From NCBI GenBank assembly GCA_024400565.1, contig JAKSMQ010000024.1:1-33808 (forward strand): a stretch of 33,808 nucleotides of DNA. Direction: 5' to 3'. The notes under the pieces are model-generated. The model ran no database searches. It was given only the letters and a program-made list of their open reading frames with translations, and was not told the origin of the DNA. This stretch comes from Bacteroidales bacterium (lineage in GTDB: Bacteria > Bacteroidota > Bacteroidia > Bacteroidales > P3). Positions 8,163 through 16,868 of this stretch are shown in pieces. A program made the translations under genes and the position numbers. Numbering within the stretch: the stretch's first letter is position 1; the number at the start of each line of letters is the position of its first letter.

Positions 8163-9053
8163 ATGAAACCTACTCTATTAGTTCTTGCTGCCGGTATGGG
8201 CAGCCGCTATGGCGGACTCAAACAGATGGACGGCGTAGGCCCCAACGGCGAAGCTATCCTCGATTATTCCGTAACCGACGCTATTCGTGCCGGTTTTGGC
8301 AAGGTTGTTTTCGTAATCCGCCAGAGTTTTGCTGATGATTTCAAAAAAGTATTCAACAAAGAACACTTCAAGAATCAGATTGAGGTAGAATATGTATTTC
8401 AGGAACTGGACAAACTCCCCGAAGGATTCTCCGTTCCCGAAGGCAGAGAGAAACCTTGGGGCACCAACCATGCTATCCTTATGGCAAAGGATGTCATCAA
8501 CGAGCCTTTTGCCATCATCAACGCCGACGATTTCTATGGCGCAGATGCTTTCCGCGTAATCTCCGACTATCTCTCCCAGCTCGACAACAGCAAGGGCAAC
8601 TATTGTATGGTTGGATACAAACTTGAGAACACCCTCAGCGAGAATGGTTCCGTATCGCGTGGTGTCTGCGAGACAGACGCAGAAGGTCTGCTTCAGGGCA
8701 TGACCGAACGTACAGCTATCAGCCGTACCGCCAATGGTATTGAATACAAGGATTCTGACGGCTCCATGCATCCTCTGGCCTCCGACGCTACCGTATCCAT
8801 GAACCTCTTCGGCTTTACTCCCGACTATTTTGGCGAGAGCGAAAAGCTCTTTGTTACCTTCCTCAAGGAGAAAGGCCAGGAGATGAAGTCCGAATACTAC
8901 ATTCCTTATGCAGTCAACACCTTCATCGCCAACGGATATGCCAAGATGAAAGTGCTCAAGACCACAGCCCAATGGTTTGGCGTAACCTATAAGGAAGACC
9001 GCCCCAGCGTAGTAGCCCGTCTCAAAGAGCTTCACGACCAGGGTATCTACTAA
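8163..9053 (+). CDS. Sugar-phosphate nucleotidyltransferase-like protein
   Basis: 296 residues with the GT-A nucleotidyltransferase fold. The N-terminal nucleotide-binding loop is LAAGMGSRYGGLKQM (residues 8-22), WGTNHAIL (99-106) contacts the nucleotide in the family, and NADDFYG (120-126) supplies the metal-binding acid. This is the layout of UDP/dTDP-sugar pyrophosphorylases, but there is no left-handed beta-helix acyltransferase domain, so it is not a GlmU type. Its sugar is unknown; relatives in Bacteroidota are annotated only as nucleotidyltransferase. It starts 55 bases after tadA with an A-rich leader and no clear promoter box, so read-through from tadA is possible. A hairpin follows the stop. 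Confidence 0.85.
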   Translation: MKPTLLVLAAGMGSRYGGLKQMDGVGPNGEAILDYSVTDAIRAGFGKVVFVIRQSFADDFKKVFNKEHFKNQIEVEYVFQELDKLPEGFSVPEGREKPWGTNHAILMAKDVINEPFAIINADDFYGADAFRVISDYLSQLDNSKGNYCMVGYKLENTLSENGSVSRGVCETDAEGLLQGMTERTAISRTANGIEYKDSDGSMHPLASDATVSMNLFGFTPDYFGESEKLFVTFLKEKGQEMKSEYYIPYAVNTFIANGYAKMKVLKTTAQWFGVTYKEDRPSVVARLKELHDQGIY

Positions 9054-9063
9054 TTTCATCCAT

Positions 9064-9105
9064 AGGGAGACGGGGACGTATAGCGCCTGTCTCCCTCATT
9101 TCTAT
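9064..9105 (+). terminator. Likely terminator or attenuating hairpin
   Basis: Perfect 8-bp stem agggagac / gtctccct (9064-9071 with 9089-9096) starting ten bases after the nucleotidyltransferase stop, with only a weak T-rich tail (catttctatcccttta). It ends just before the start codon at 9112, so it could terminate or merely reduce read-through into the next gene. Confidence 0.45.
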
Positions 9106-9111
9106 CCCTTT

Positions 9112-10290
9112 ATGAACATCCTTTCCCAAGCTACATACGACTTCCTCTCCCGGCATTCCGACGACGACCCGATCAAACTATTGCTTCAGCAGGGCCGTTA
9201 TCCCGATGTTGATATGAGGATGATCGCCCAACAACTGGAGGGCAGACGCCAGGCCCAGGAGAAATGGCCCTCGCTTTGCAAAAGGGAAGGATACCTGTTT
9301 CCGCCCAAAATCAATAGGGAGCAGAGTTCGTCGGAAGCCACAGCCCTTTACAAAGCATCCCTTGTCGCCCAGGGCGAAACAATTGCCGACCTGACGGGAG
9401 GAATGGGCATAGACAGCCTGTTCTTTGCCCAAAAGGTTTCGAGGGTTGACTATTGCGAGATGGACCCTGATGTCTTTGAGTTGATCCAGCATAACTTTCA
9501 GACCCTCAAGGCCGACAATATTTCATGCCACTTAGGCGACAGTATAGCTTGGCTTGAAACTCAAAAAGAGCCCCACGATGTAATTTTTATCGACCCTGCT
9601 CGACGCGACGCCAACGGCCACAAGGTACAGGCCTTTGAGGATTGTACGCCTAATCTGCTCATGCATCTCGACCTCTTGCGCAACCATTGCCGCCGACTCA
9701 TCGTGAAGGCCTCGCCCATGATTGATATCACATTGGGAATAAACCAGTTGAAAGAGGTCTCGCAGGTTCATATCATAGCCGCGAAAGGAGAATGCAAGGA
9801 GGTTCTCTTTGTGGTAGAACCGACCGTCCCCCCCTGTCAGTACTATTGTACTGATATTCAACCCAACACCACACATCTCCTATCCTTCACGCCCGAAGAA
9901 GAGCAGAACGCGTCCCTCATGACGGCAAGCCAGATAAAACATTATCTCTACGAACCCCACGCCGCCCTGATGAAGGGCGGAGCCCTACGGATACTCTGTT
10001 CGAAGTATGGAGTAGAGAAACTGGGCCGAAACAGCCATCTCTACACCTCCGACGCTCTTGTTTCTGACTTTCCCGGACGCATTTTTGAGGTCGAAACCAC
10101 GTTGTCCGTCAACAGCAAAGAGATAAACAGGCTTTTGCCCCAAAGGAAGGTCCACCTGCTTTGTAAGAACTATCCCTTTACTACCGCCCAGCTTCAGAAG
10201 AAATTGCGTCTCATAGAGGGTGGCCATCAGCATCTTATCTGCACGCGGCTGGGAGACTCGCCCATAGGAATACTCTGTCACAAGATCTAA
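9112..10290 (+). CDS. SAM-dependent methyltransferase with THUMP-like domain
   Basis: 392 residues. The N-terminal helical part (1-85) leads into a class I methyltransferase core: motif I IADLTGGMGID (91-101) binds SAM, the acidic strand end YCEMDPD (114-120) contacts the ribose, and the catalytic-type motif is Asp161-Pro-Ala-Arg-Arg165. The C-terminal third (~235-392), including SDALVSDFPGRIFEVE and a PFTTAQLQKKLRL helix, matches my memory of the PG_1098-type ferredoxin-like plus THUMP-like arrangement in Bacteroidota. Such a THUMP-like domain suggests an RNA substrate (tRNA or rRNA), but the modified base is unknown. It follows the nucleotidyltransferase by 58 bases, with a hairpin between. 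Confidence 0.85.
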   Translation: MNILSQATYDFLSRHSDDDPIKLLLQQGRYPDVDMRMIAQQLEGRRQAQEKWPSLCKREGYLFPPKINREQSSSEATALYKASLVAQGETIADLTGGMGIDSLFFAQKVSRVDYCEMDPDVFELIQHNFQTLKADNISCHLGDSIAWLETQKEPHDVIFIDPARRDANGHKVQAFEDCTPNLLMHLDLLRNHCRRLIVKASPMIDITLGINQLKEVSQVHIIAAKGECKEVLFVVEPTVPPCQYYCTDIQPNTTHLLSFTPEEEQNASLMTASQIKHYLYEPHAALMKGGALRILCSKYGVEKLGRNSHLYTSDALVSDFPGRIFEVETTLSVNSKEINRLLPQRKVHLLCKNYPFTTAQLQKKLRLIEGGHQHLICTRLGDSPIGILCHKI

Positions 10291-10306
10291 GTCAGGTTGC
10301 ATCCGC

Positions 10307-10375
10307 ATTCTCTCCGCCTACTCTCCACATTCTCTCCATACTCTCTCCATATTCTCTCCACATTCTCTCCACATT
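10307..10375. repeat. 11-bp degenerate tandem repeat in intergenic DNA
   Basis: Units attctctccat, actctctccat, attctctccac and attctctccac run head to tail from 10329 to 10372, with a start of a fifth to 10375; two degraded units lie at 10307-10328. The tract is pyrimidine-only on the plus strand apart from one A or two per unit. It starts 16 bases after the methyltransferase stop. Confidence 0.85.
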
Positions 10376-10605
10376 GGGTCTATATTTTCGATCAAAAGTG
10401 GACGCTATGTGGAGCCTATACCGACTCTAGCCACTCGCTAAGAGGTCTCTATACAGAAACCATACACGTCCCTCGCCAATTATCTTCTGCCAACAAGAAA
10501 AATTATCTTCTGACTGAGCCTTCCCAAATGTTGGGAAAAAGACTCTTACGGAAGAGCCCGACCTACAATCCTCTCTCTAAAGAGAGGGCACAAAGGAATT
10601 CTTTT
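10376..10605. other. Gene-free interval with three small hairpins
   Basis: Inverted repeats stand close together: ttccca / tgggaa (10521-10526 with 10532-10537), ctctt / aagag (10543-10547 with 10552-10556) and cctctct / agagagg (10570-10576 with 10581-10587). None has a good T-run. No coding character is visible: the only long ORF across the gap translates the 11-bp repeat and then random sequence. A structured leader or small RNA cannot be excluded, but the holA promoter lies downstream of these hairpins. Confidence 0.35.
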
Positions 10606-10635
10606 ATTGTATGTGATTTTTTTTACGTATCTTTG
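10605..10635 (+). promoter_or_regulatory. Bacteroidota-type promoter for holA
   Basis: The -7 box TATCTTTG (10628-10635) matches TAnnTTTG exactly. Eighteen bases upstream is attg (10606-10609), a 3-of-4 match to the -33 TTTG. Transcription would begin near 10642, giving a leader of about 50 nt before the ATG at 10695. Confidence 0.6.
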
Positions 10636-10694
10636 CATTCCGTATGTCGTGTAGCATATTACCTTAAGCACCTAATACTGAAAGATTAATCGTT

Positions 10695-11711
10695 ATGGCG
10701 ACCACCGAAAAACAGATCATAGCCAACCTTAAAGCTGGAAATTACGCACCCGTTTACCTCCTTACGGGCGAGGAAAACTATGCCATAGACTGCGTGTCGG
10801 ACTATTTCGAGAACAACGTCATCGACGAGTCGTTCCGCGATTTTGACCAGACCGTACTTTATGCCGGAGAGACCAGAATGGTGGACGTGATAGGTGCAGC
10901 CAAACGCTACCCCATGATGTCGCCCGTCCAGCTGGTTCTGGTAAAGGAGGCACAGAACTACAGCAAGAAGGAGGAATGGGAGTTGCTGGCCGACTATCTG
11001 GAATCGCCTCAGCCACAGACCCTGCTTGTATTCTGCTACAGACACAAGTCGCTGGACAAGCGCTCCCGTGCCTATAAACAGATCAACTCCAAAGGCGTAG
11101 TACTCGACACAAAGGCCTTGCGCGACTACGAGGTTCCCAACTGGATATTAGGCTACGTGACCGAGAAAGGTTATCAGATTACCCAGGACGCGGCTTCGCT
11201 CCTGAGCCAGCATCTGGGAACCGACCTGGGAAAGATTTCGAACGAACTCAGCAAGGTGTTCATCGAACTTCAGCCTGGAGGAACTATCAACAAGGACATC
11301 ATCGAACGTTGTATAGGCATCAGCAAGGATTACAATATCTTTGAGCTCCAGAGCGCCATAGGACGTAAGGACATTATGCTCTGCAACAAGATCGTACAGC
11401 ATTTTGCCGCCAACCCCAAGGACAACCCTCTCGCCCCTATCCTGGCTATATTGTACGGCTATTTTGTCAAACTGATGATTTACCACCAGCTTACCGATAA
11501 GAGTTCTGCCTCAGTAGCATCGGCTCTGAAGATCAGCCCCTTCTTCGTCAAGGACTATGCCGATGCCTCCAGCCGATACCCTCTGCCCAAGCTGGCCTCT
11601 TGCATAGGCTATCTCCACGATGCCGACTTGCGGAGCAAAGGTGTACGCAACAGCGGCAACGTGACAGAAGGCGAAATACTGAAAGAGCTTATCTTCAAGA
11701 TAATACACTAA
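10695..11711 (+). CDS. holA: DNA polymerase III subunit delta
   Basis: 338 residues, normal for HolA. Delta is the clamp-opening wrench of the replicative clamp loader; it lacks ATP hydrolysis itself. The N-terminal region (APVYLLTGEENYAIDCVSDYF, 18-38) is the family's degenerate AAA+ start, followed by QTLLVFCYRHKSLDKRSRAYKQI (108-130), and the helical middle domain with QHLGTDLGKISNELSKV (172-188). The C-terminal collar domain contains NPLAPILAILYGYF and KISPFFVKDYADASSRY (259-272), characteristic of delta subunits. A promoter lies 60 bases upstream. The TonB receptor starts 13 bases after the stop, so the two may share a transcript though their roles are unrelated. Confidence 0.92.
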   Translation: MATTEKQIIANLKAGNYAPVYLLTGEENYAIDCVSDYFENNVIDESFRDFDQTVLYAGETRMVDVIGAAKRYPMMSPVQLVLVKEAQNYSKKEEWELLADYLESPQPQTLLVFCYRHKSLDKRSRAYKQINSKGVVLDTKALRDYEVPNWILGYVTEKGYQITQDAASLLSQHLGTDLGKISNELSKVFIELQPGGTINKDIIERCIGISKDYNIFELQSAIGRKDIMLCNKIVQHFAANPKDNPLAPILAILYGYFVKLMIYHQLTDKSSASVASALKISPFFVKDYADASSRYPLPKLASCIGYLHDADLRSKGVRNSGNVTEGEILKELIFKIIH

Positions 11712-11724
11712 CGAAACTATTGCT

Positions 11725-14043
11725 ATGAACCGCATACTATCCATTCTCCTCTTTCTGGCTTTAGGACTGAGTCTTGCCGCCCAAAACACCATCAAAGGCG
11801 TGCTTACCGACGATGCCAACGGCGAAGCCATCCCCTTTGCCAACATCGTGCTGGAAGGCACGAGCTATGGCGCTTCTACCGACCTCGACGGTCTGTTCAT
11901 CATCAACCGAATTCCTGACGGACAATACACAGTACGCGTGAGTTATGTAGGCTACGAGCCCTATAGTCATCAGGTTACGCTCAAGAACCACCAGACCCAA
12001 AAGCTCAACATCAAACTGAAACCCATGGCCGTGACCTTTGACGATGTCGTAATTACCGGCAACCGTCAGCAGGAGCGCAAGCAGGAGGCTCAGGTGTCGG
12101 TAGAAAAGATATCTTCGGCCCAAATCCAGCAGATGGTTTCCATAGGCGGTCAGAGCGACCTGGCCCAATATCTCCAGGTGCTGCCTGGCGTCAACTCGAC
12201 GGGCGACCAGGGCGGACAGCTGTACATACGTGGCGGTTCTATGATTCAGAATCTTACGTTGCTCGACGGCATGATTGTTTACAATCCCTTCCACTCTATC
12301 GGACTTTATTCGATATTTGAAACCGACGTCATCCTGAATGCCGACGTGTATACAGGCGGTTTTGGAGCCGAATATGGCGGCCGACTCTCCTCGGTAATGG
12401 ACATCACAACCCGCGACGGAAACAAGCGCCACCATACTGGAAAGATCGGGCTCAACACCTTCGGAGCCAGTCTTATCGCAGAAGGTCCTCTCAAGAAAGA
12501 GACCGCCGACAACGCCTCTACGGTTACTTATCTCTTTACAGCCAAGAACTCTTTCCTCTCCAAGTCTTCGCCCGTCATCTATCCCTATGTGAACGGAAGC
12601 CTCCCCTTCGATTTTCTCGACCTCTATGGCAAACTCTCCATCAACTCTGGAGCGGGCAGCAAGATCAACTTTTTCGGATTCCGCTTCGACGACCAGGTAA
12701 TTGGCTACAACGCCATTGCAGATTATTCGTGGCTGAACTATGGAGCTGGTAGCAACTTTGCTCTTGTAACAGGTAGCAGTTCTGTTATCAACGGTAGCCT
12801 GGCCTACTCCAACTATCAGGTCAACCTTGACGATGCCTCCGGAAGTCCCAAATACAGTTCGATAGGAGGTTTCAACGCATCGGTCAATGTAACCAACTTC
12901 TTTGGCCGCCACAAGCTGAAGGGAGGCATCAGCCTGGAGGGCTATTCTACCGAATACCACTATGTAAACACCTATCAGGTAACCCAGAAACAGGACGAGA
13001 ATACAACCAATCTCTCGTTCTTTGCTACCATGCATTTCAATTGGGACAAACTTCTAGTCGACCCCGGTTTCCGCGTAATTCGCTATTCCTCGCTTACCGA
13101 GAACTCTATCGAGCCCCGACTGGCAGCCAAATGGAATCTGACCGACAAGTTGCGTTTCAAGTTTGCTGGCGGTCTCTATAGTCAGATAATGCTCGATGCC
13201 CGTAGCGACAACGATATTGTCAACCTTTTCAACGGATTCCTTACCGGATCGGGTTATCTCAACTACCCCTCCACCTTCCGCGACAAGCCCATCAACAGTT
13301 GTCTGCAGAAGTCCAAGCATCTGGTTATCGGCGTAGAATACGATTTTATCGACCATCTCACAGCCAATGCCGAATTCTATCTGAAGAGTTTCGATCAGTT
13401 GCTCAATATGAACCGCAACCAGCTCTACGACGCATCCGACCCTGCCTATCAGCATGGTGGCGTATTTGAGCAGCCTGCCTACTATCTTACCGATTTCATT
13501 ATCGAAGAAGGACGTGCAACTGGTGTTGACTTCAGTCTCTGCTACGAACTGGAGCGCCTTTACCTTTGGGCCACCTATTCTATCGGCTATGTTGAACGTA
13601 CCGACGAGAACATTACCTACAATCCCCACTACGACCGCCGCAATACCGTCAACCTTCTCTGCACCTATTCGGCAGGCAAGAACCACGAATGGGAATTCAG
13701 CGGACGATGGAGTTATGGTAGCGGATTCCCCTACACCCAGACAATGGGCGTGTATGAGGATGTCAATTTCAACCACGGAATCGGCTCCTCCTACTGGACC
13801 GAGAACGGAACTTTCGGCGTGCATTATGGCGAGGTCTATGCGGGACGCCTTCCCAACTACCATCGCCTCGACCTGGGCGTAAAACGCAAATTCAACCTGG
13901 GTTCACATAGCATCCTTGATCTCAATCTGAGTGTCACCAACGTATACAACCGAAACAATATCTTCTACTTCGATCGCTTGAGTTTTGCCCGTGTAGACCA
14001 GTTGCCTATCCTCTTCTCATTGGGAGCAAATCTCAGCTTCTAG
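11725..14043 (+). CDS. TonB-dependent outer membrane receptor
   Basis: 772 residues. A signal peptide (1-19, cleavage near LAA-QN) is followed by a carboxypeptidase-like regulatory beta domain (~22-105: IKGVLTDDANGEAIPFANIVLEGT to KLNIKLKPM), then a plug domain (~110-230) with VVITGNRQ, YLQVLPGV, LYIRGG and LLDGMIVYNPFH. The remainder is a 22-strand-type barrel ending in Phe (SLGANLSF), the usual BAM recognition residue. Such receptors import bulky ligands using TonB-ExbBD energy. No SusD-like partner is adjacent, so this is not a classical Sus pair; the ligand cannot be told from sequence. It follows holA by 13 bases. A strong hairpin terminates it. Confidence 0.9.
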   Translation: MNRILSILLFLALGLSLAAQNTIKGVLTDDANGEAIPFANIVLEGTSYGASTDLDGLFIINRIPDGQYTVRVSYVGYEPYSHQVTLKNHQTQKLNIKLKPMAVTFDDVVITGNRQQERKQEAQVSVEKISSAQIQQMVSIGGQSDLAQYLQVLPGVNSTGDQGGQLYIRGGSMIQNLTLLDGMIVYNPFHSIGLYSIFETDVILNADVYTGGFGAEYGGRLSSVMDITTRDGNKRHHTGKIGLNTFGASLIAEGPLKKETADNASTVTYLFTAKNSFLSKSSPVIYPYVNGSLPFDFLDLYGKLSINSGAGSKINFFGFRFDDQVIGYNAIADYSWLNYGAGSNFALVTGSSSVINGSLAYSNYQVNLDDASGSPKYSSIGGFNASVNVTNFFGRHKLKGGISLEGYSTEYHYVNTYQVTQKQDENTTNLSFFATMHFNWDKLLVDPGFRVIRYSSLTENSIEPRLAAKWNLTDKLRFKFAGGLYSQIMLDARSDNDIVNLFNGFLTGSGYLNYPSTFRDKPINSCLQKSKHLVIGVEYDFIDHLTANAEFYLKSFDQLLNMNRNQLYDASDPAYQHGGVFEQPAYYLTDFIIEEGRATGVDFSLCYELERLYLWATYSIGYVERTDENITYNPHYDRRNTVNLLCTYSAGKNHEWEFSGRWSYGSGFPYTQTMGVYEDVNFNHGIGSSYWTENGTFGVHYGEVYAGRLPNYHRLDLGVKRKFNLGSHSILDLNLSVTNVYNRNNIFYFDRLSFARVDQLPILFSLGANLSF

Positions 14044-14064
14044 CCCGACGGAGACACAAATACA

Positions 14065-14103
14065 AGAAAGCCCTCGGGAAACTAGTCCTGAAGGCTTTCT
14101 TTG
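14065..14103. terminator. Shared terminator of convergent genes
   Basis: Perfect 8-bp stem agaaagcc / ggctttct (14065-14072 with 14093-14100), with further pairing inside (ctcggg with cctga). It lies 21 bases after the TonB receptor stop and 29 bases beyond the antiporter stop on the other strand, with T tracts on both sides, so it probably serves both. Confidence 0.75.
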
Positions 14104-14129
14104 AGAAAAGATTCTGCAGACAGAACCTA

Positions 14130-16394
14130 TTATTTCTTTTCGAAGCGGGCGATGGTATACTCCTCGGGAGACACAAACCAGACTATGTCGCCAGCTGTAA
14201 AGATTGTATTGGCAGGAGGATTGAGCATATAGTCCGATTTGGAAGCGCCCTCCTTGAGGCGTTCTATAGCAATTACCATAGCGTTGTAGGTCTTCTGGAA
14301 CTCCGAACGGATGAAATCCTTTCCGCATAGCGGACCGTCAGGCACGATGACGAGACGGTAGATATTGAGTTCGTTGTCGCTATGGTCGTGAATAAGCATC
14401 TCAGGTTCCACGTCGGCATCAGCTCGGAAGCGAGATAGCTGGTCTTCGGCACCAATTACCGTCAGACGGTCGAGAGGCATGATAACCGTATCCTTATCCG
14501 GAAGGTCATACACCTTGCCAGCACGCTCTACCGAGACCACATTGACGCCATAGCGTTGGCGGAACCCAGCCTCCTTGAGCGAGACCCCCACAAAGGGCGA
14601 ATACTGAGTTACACGGATGCGCTCCATGAGGAAGTTCTGTTCGAGACTCTCTGGAATCTTGAAGCTCTGCTGTGCCTGACGCTGGTTGAAATTCGTCACA
14701 AACCTATCCTCTATCCTGTGGTAGAACCCGTTCGCACGCTTCGAGAACATGACCGTAATCAGAACCATCACAGCCAACACAAAGATGAAGCCCAAGGCCA
14801 GATGCATGTACTGGCCCAAAACAAGACCCACAAAGAACAGGGCCGTGAAATAGCGCAGAAGCATGAGAGGAATGACTACTGCACGACTATGGCTATAGAT
14901 AGCCAGCAGTTTCTTGATACGCTTTTTGTTGACCTGCTTGACGGCAATTGCCCAAAGGAAGGGTGCCATCACAACCAGCGTAACTACAATACCGATCAGA
15001 TTGCCCCAAAAGGAGGGGACGCCGTTCTCCTTGACTATCCAACCATTGAGCAGCGGTTTCACGAAGAAGAAGCTGATCATCGAGATCGCCGTCAGGATAA
15101 TACCATAGAAGAAGATAATCAGCAGCTGCTTCTTGACGAATTTCTGCAACGAAGCACCATGTTCCGAACCCTTCGACTGATTGCTGTACTGGTCTAGAGC
15201 TTCGCGCCATCGGGCGGGCAACTTGGTGTAGACCTTCTCATAGAACGGCCGCCCAGCCTTAATCATGTAGGGGGTTACGAATGTAGTAATGATTGATACC
15301 GAGACGATGATCGGATAGAGGTCAGGATTAATGACTCCGAAACTCTTTCCGACGCCCGCTATGATAAACGAGAACTCTCCTATCTGACAGAAGCAGAATC
15401 CTGACTGAATGGCCGTGCGGGCAGGTTTTCCCGACAGAAAGACGCCTATCGTGGCAGACATCGACTTGAAGACAACAACAGTAGCTGCTATGATGAGAAT
15501 CGGCACCACGTAGCGTACAAGAATCCCAGGGTCGACCATCATACCAACCGAGACGAAGAACACCGCTCCAAACAGGTTCTTGATGGGAGAGATTACCTTG
15601 TGAATGATATCAGCCTCGATGGTTTCTGCCAGGATGGCACCCATTACAAAGGCTCCCAGAGCGGTACTGAAGCCAGCCGCCGAAGCCATGACGACCATCA
15701 GAAAACACAATCCCACCGCAACCACACAGAGTGTCTCCTCTGTCATATACTTGCGCATCCACCGCAGGAAGGTCGGTATCAGATATATACCGAAGACAAA
15801 CCAGACTACCAGCGAAAACACCAGCTTGGCCAGAGAGAAGGCAAGTTTGGCACCGTCGAAGTGCTGACTGACGCTAATCGTGTTGAGCAGCACCAGAAGC
15901 AATACCGCCACAATGTCCTCTACCACCAGCACAGCCGTCACCGTGCCCGTAAACTTCTGCTGTTTCAGCTTCAGGTCGTCAAAAGACTTGATAATGATTG
16001 TCGTCGAAGAGATAGCAAGCATGCAGCCCAGAAATATACAATCCATCGACTGCCACCCCAGCAGTCGCCCCACGCTGCTGCCTATCAGAAACATCAGAAA
16101 CAGTTCCGTAAGCGCCGTTATGGCACCAGTACTTCCCACCTTCTTCAGTTTCTTGATGCTGAATTCCAGACCCAGCGCAAACATAAGGAACACAATACCA
16201 ATTTCGCTCCACACATGCACACTATTGCCGTCATTGACCATAGGAAACCAGGGGAAATAGGGTCCGATGAAGAAACCAGCAACGATATAGCCGAGTACCA
16301 GAGGCTGTTTGAGCCACTTGAAGACTACAGTAATAATGCCTGCTGTAACCAGAATGATGGCCAGGTCGAGAAATAGAGGGGGCAGATCTGACAT
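14130..16394 (-). CDS. Kef-type cation:proton antiporter with TrkA-C domains
   Basis: I choose the Met at 16394 (754 residues, MSDLPPLFLDLAIIL) rather than the frame-open Met at 16493, because the 33 extra residues are Phe/His-rich and unlike any antiporter start. Residues ~5-385 are a Na+/H+ exchanger (CPA2) domain of about 12-13 helices; LGYIVAGFFIGP, ALGLEFSIKKLK, ISSTTIIIKSFDD and GAFVMGAILAET are diagnostic. Residues ~415-570 add about four more hydrophobic helices and a basic loop (KQVNKKRIKKLL). Residues ~595-754 hold two TrkA-C-like (RCK-C) regulatory beta domains (VGVSLKEAGFRQRYGVNVVSVER, then CGKDFIRSEFQKTYNAMVIAIER). It should exchange K+ or Na+ for protons across the inner membrane under ligand control; the ion is not determinable. 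It is convergent with the TonB receptor. Confidence 0.87.
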   Translation of the reverse strand: MSDLPPLFLDLAIILVTAGIITVVFKWLKQPLVLGYIVAGFFIGPYFPWFPMVNDGNSVHVWSEIGIVFLMFALGLEFSIKKLKKVGSTGAITALTELFLMFLIGSSVGRLLGWQSMDCIFLGCMLAISSTTIIIKSFDDLKLKQQKFTGTVTAVLVVEDIVAVLLLVLLNTISVSQHFDGAKLAFSLAKLVFSLVVWFVFGIYLIPTFLRWMRKYMTEETLCVVAVGLCFLMVVMASAAGFSTALGAFVMGAILAETIEADIIHKVISPIKNLFGAVFFVSVGMMVDPGILVRYVVPILIIAATVVVFKSMSATIGVFLSGKPARTAIQSGFCFCQIGEFSFIIAGVGKSFGVINPDLYPIIVSVSIITTFVTPYMIKAGRPFYEKVYTKLPARWREALDQYSNQSKGSEHGASLQKFVKKQLLIIFFYGIILTAISMISFFFVKPLLNGWIVKENGVPSFWGNLIGIVVTLVVMAPFLWAIAVKQVNKKRIKKLLAIYSHSRAVVIPLMLLRYFTALFFVGLVLGQYMHLALGFIFVLAVMVLITVMFSKRANGFYHRIEDRFVTNFNQRQAQQSFKIPESLEQNFLMERIRVTQYSPFVGVSLKEAGFRQRYGVNVVSVERAGKVYDLPDKDTVIMPLDRLTVIGAEDQLSRFRADADVEPEMLIHDHSDNELNIYRLVIVPDGPLCGKDFIRSEFQKTYNAMVIAIERLKEGASKSDYMLNPPANTIFTAGDIVWFVSPEEYTIARFEKK

Positions 16395-16427
16395 ATTTTG
16401 CTTACTTATTTGTTTAATAAATAACGG

Positions 16428-16445
16428 AATAAACGCCCGTTTATT
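16428..16445. promoter_or_regulatory. Perfect inverted repeat in antiporter leader
   Basis: aataaacg and cgtttatt (16428-16435 with 16438-16445) form an 8-bp inverted repeat with a 2-base spacer, 33 bases upstream of the chosen antiporter start. In DNA this could be an operator half-site pair; in RNA the 2-base loop is too small for a full stem. No matching -7 box was found near it. Confidence 0.3.
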
Positions 16446-16868
16446 GTGATGAAAGAAAGAAAAAAAATCCTGATAGCAACAAATAGACTGCACGTATAAG
16501 GCAGAACAAAACCACGCCTCCTATCCGGTGCACCTGCGACCGAGGGTAATAAGTCCATTTTACCCTATAAGAGCAAGAAATAGTGAGCCAATGATAGATT
16601 AGTGAGGGGATGGGGTACTCAAACTGCCCCTTGTAGAGGGCAACTCTCAGGTCAGAGGTTCCTTTCTTCTCCTCTACCCGCACCCCATTTTCTCGTTACT
16701 TTTTCGATAAAAGAGCGAGAAATAGCGAGCCGATAGCGAATGGATAAGAACGGGATGGCCTAGGAGATACGAAGGAGAGATGAAGAAGAGGCGAAGAAGC
16801 TACGGACAAGAGGCGTAGAAGATGTTACCCGAGACAATAGGCAAAAGAGAAGATTTGGTGCCGACCCG
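16446..16868. other. Gene-free interval with a diverged direct repeat
   Basis: About 420 bases between the antiporter leader and the stop of the T9SS type B gene. A 25-30 bp imperfect direct repeat is present: agagcaagaaatagtgagcc at 16570-16589 and agagcgagaaatagcgagcc at 16712-16731, each continuing into a short purine-rich stretch and ending near ggatgg. No coding character, terminator or promoter box was convincing. Confidence 0.45.

Noticed and set aside
10297-10689. Plus-strand ORF of 130 codons across the intergenic gap
   Set aside because: Its first part only translates the 11-bp repeat (repeated STFSP), the rest lacks family character, and the holA promoter lies within it.
11761-13035. 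Long minus-strand ORF opposite the TonB receptor
   Set aside because: Shadow of a well-supported receptor; the residue mix is that of a reverse-strand translation.
14556-16376. Plus-strand ORFs opposite the antiporter, very rich in His, Gln and Arg
   Set aside because: Reverse complement of membrane-helix codons produces such residues; no family resemblance.
16395-16493. Longer 787-aa start of the antiporter
   Set aside because: The 33 extra residues (rich in Phe, His, Cys) do not resemble an antiporter N-terminus, and the inverted repeat at 16428-16445 would lie inside the coding region.
16441-16683. Minus-strand ORF of 80 codons upstream of the antiporter
   Set aside because: No family resemblance, ends within the antiporter leader and carries no start context.
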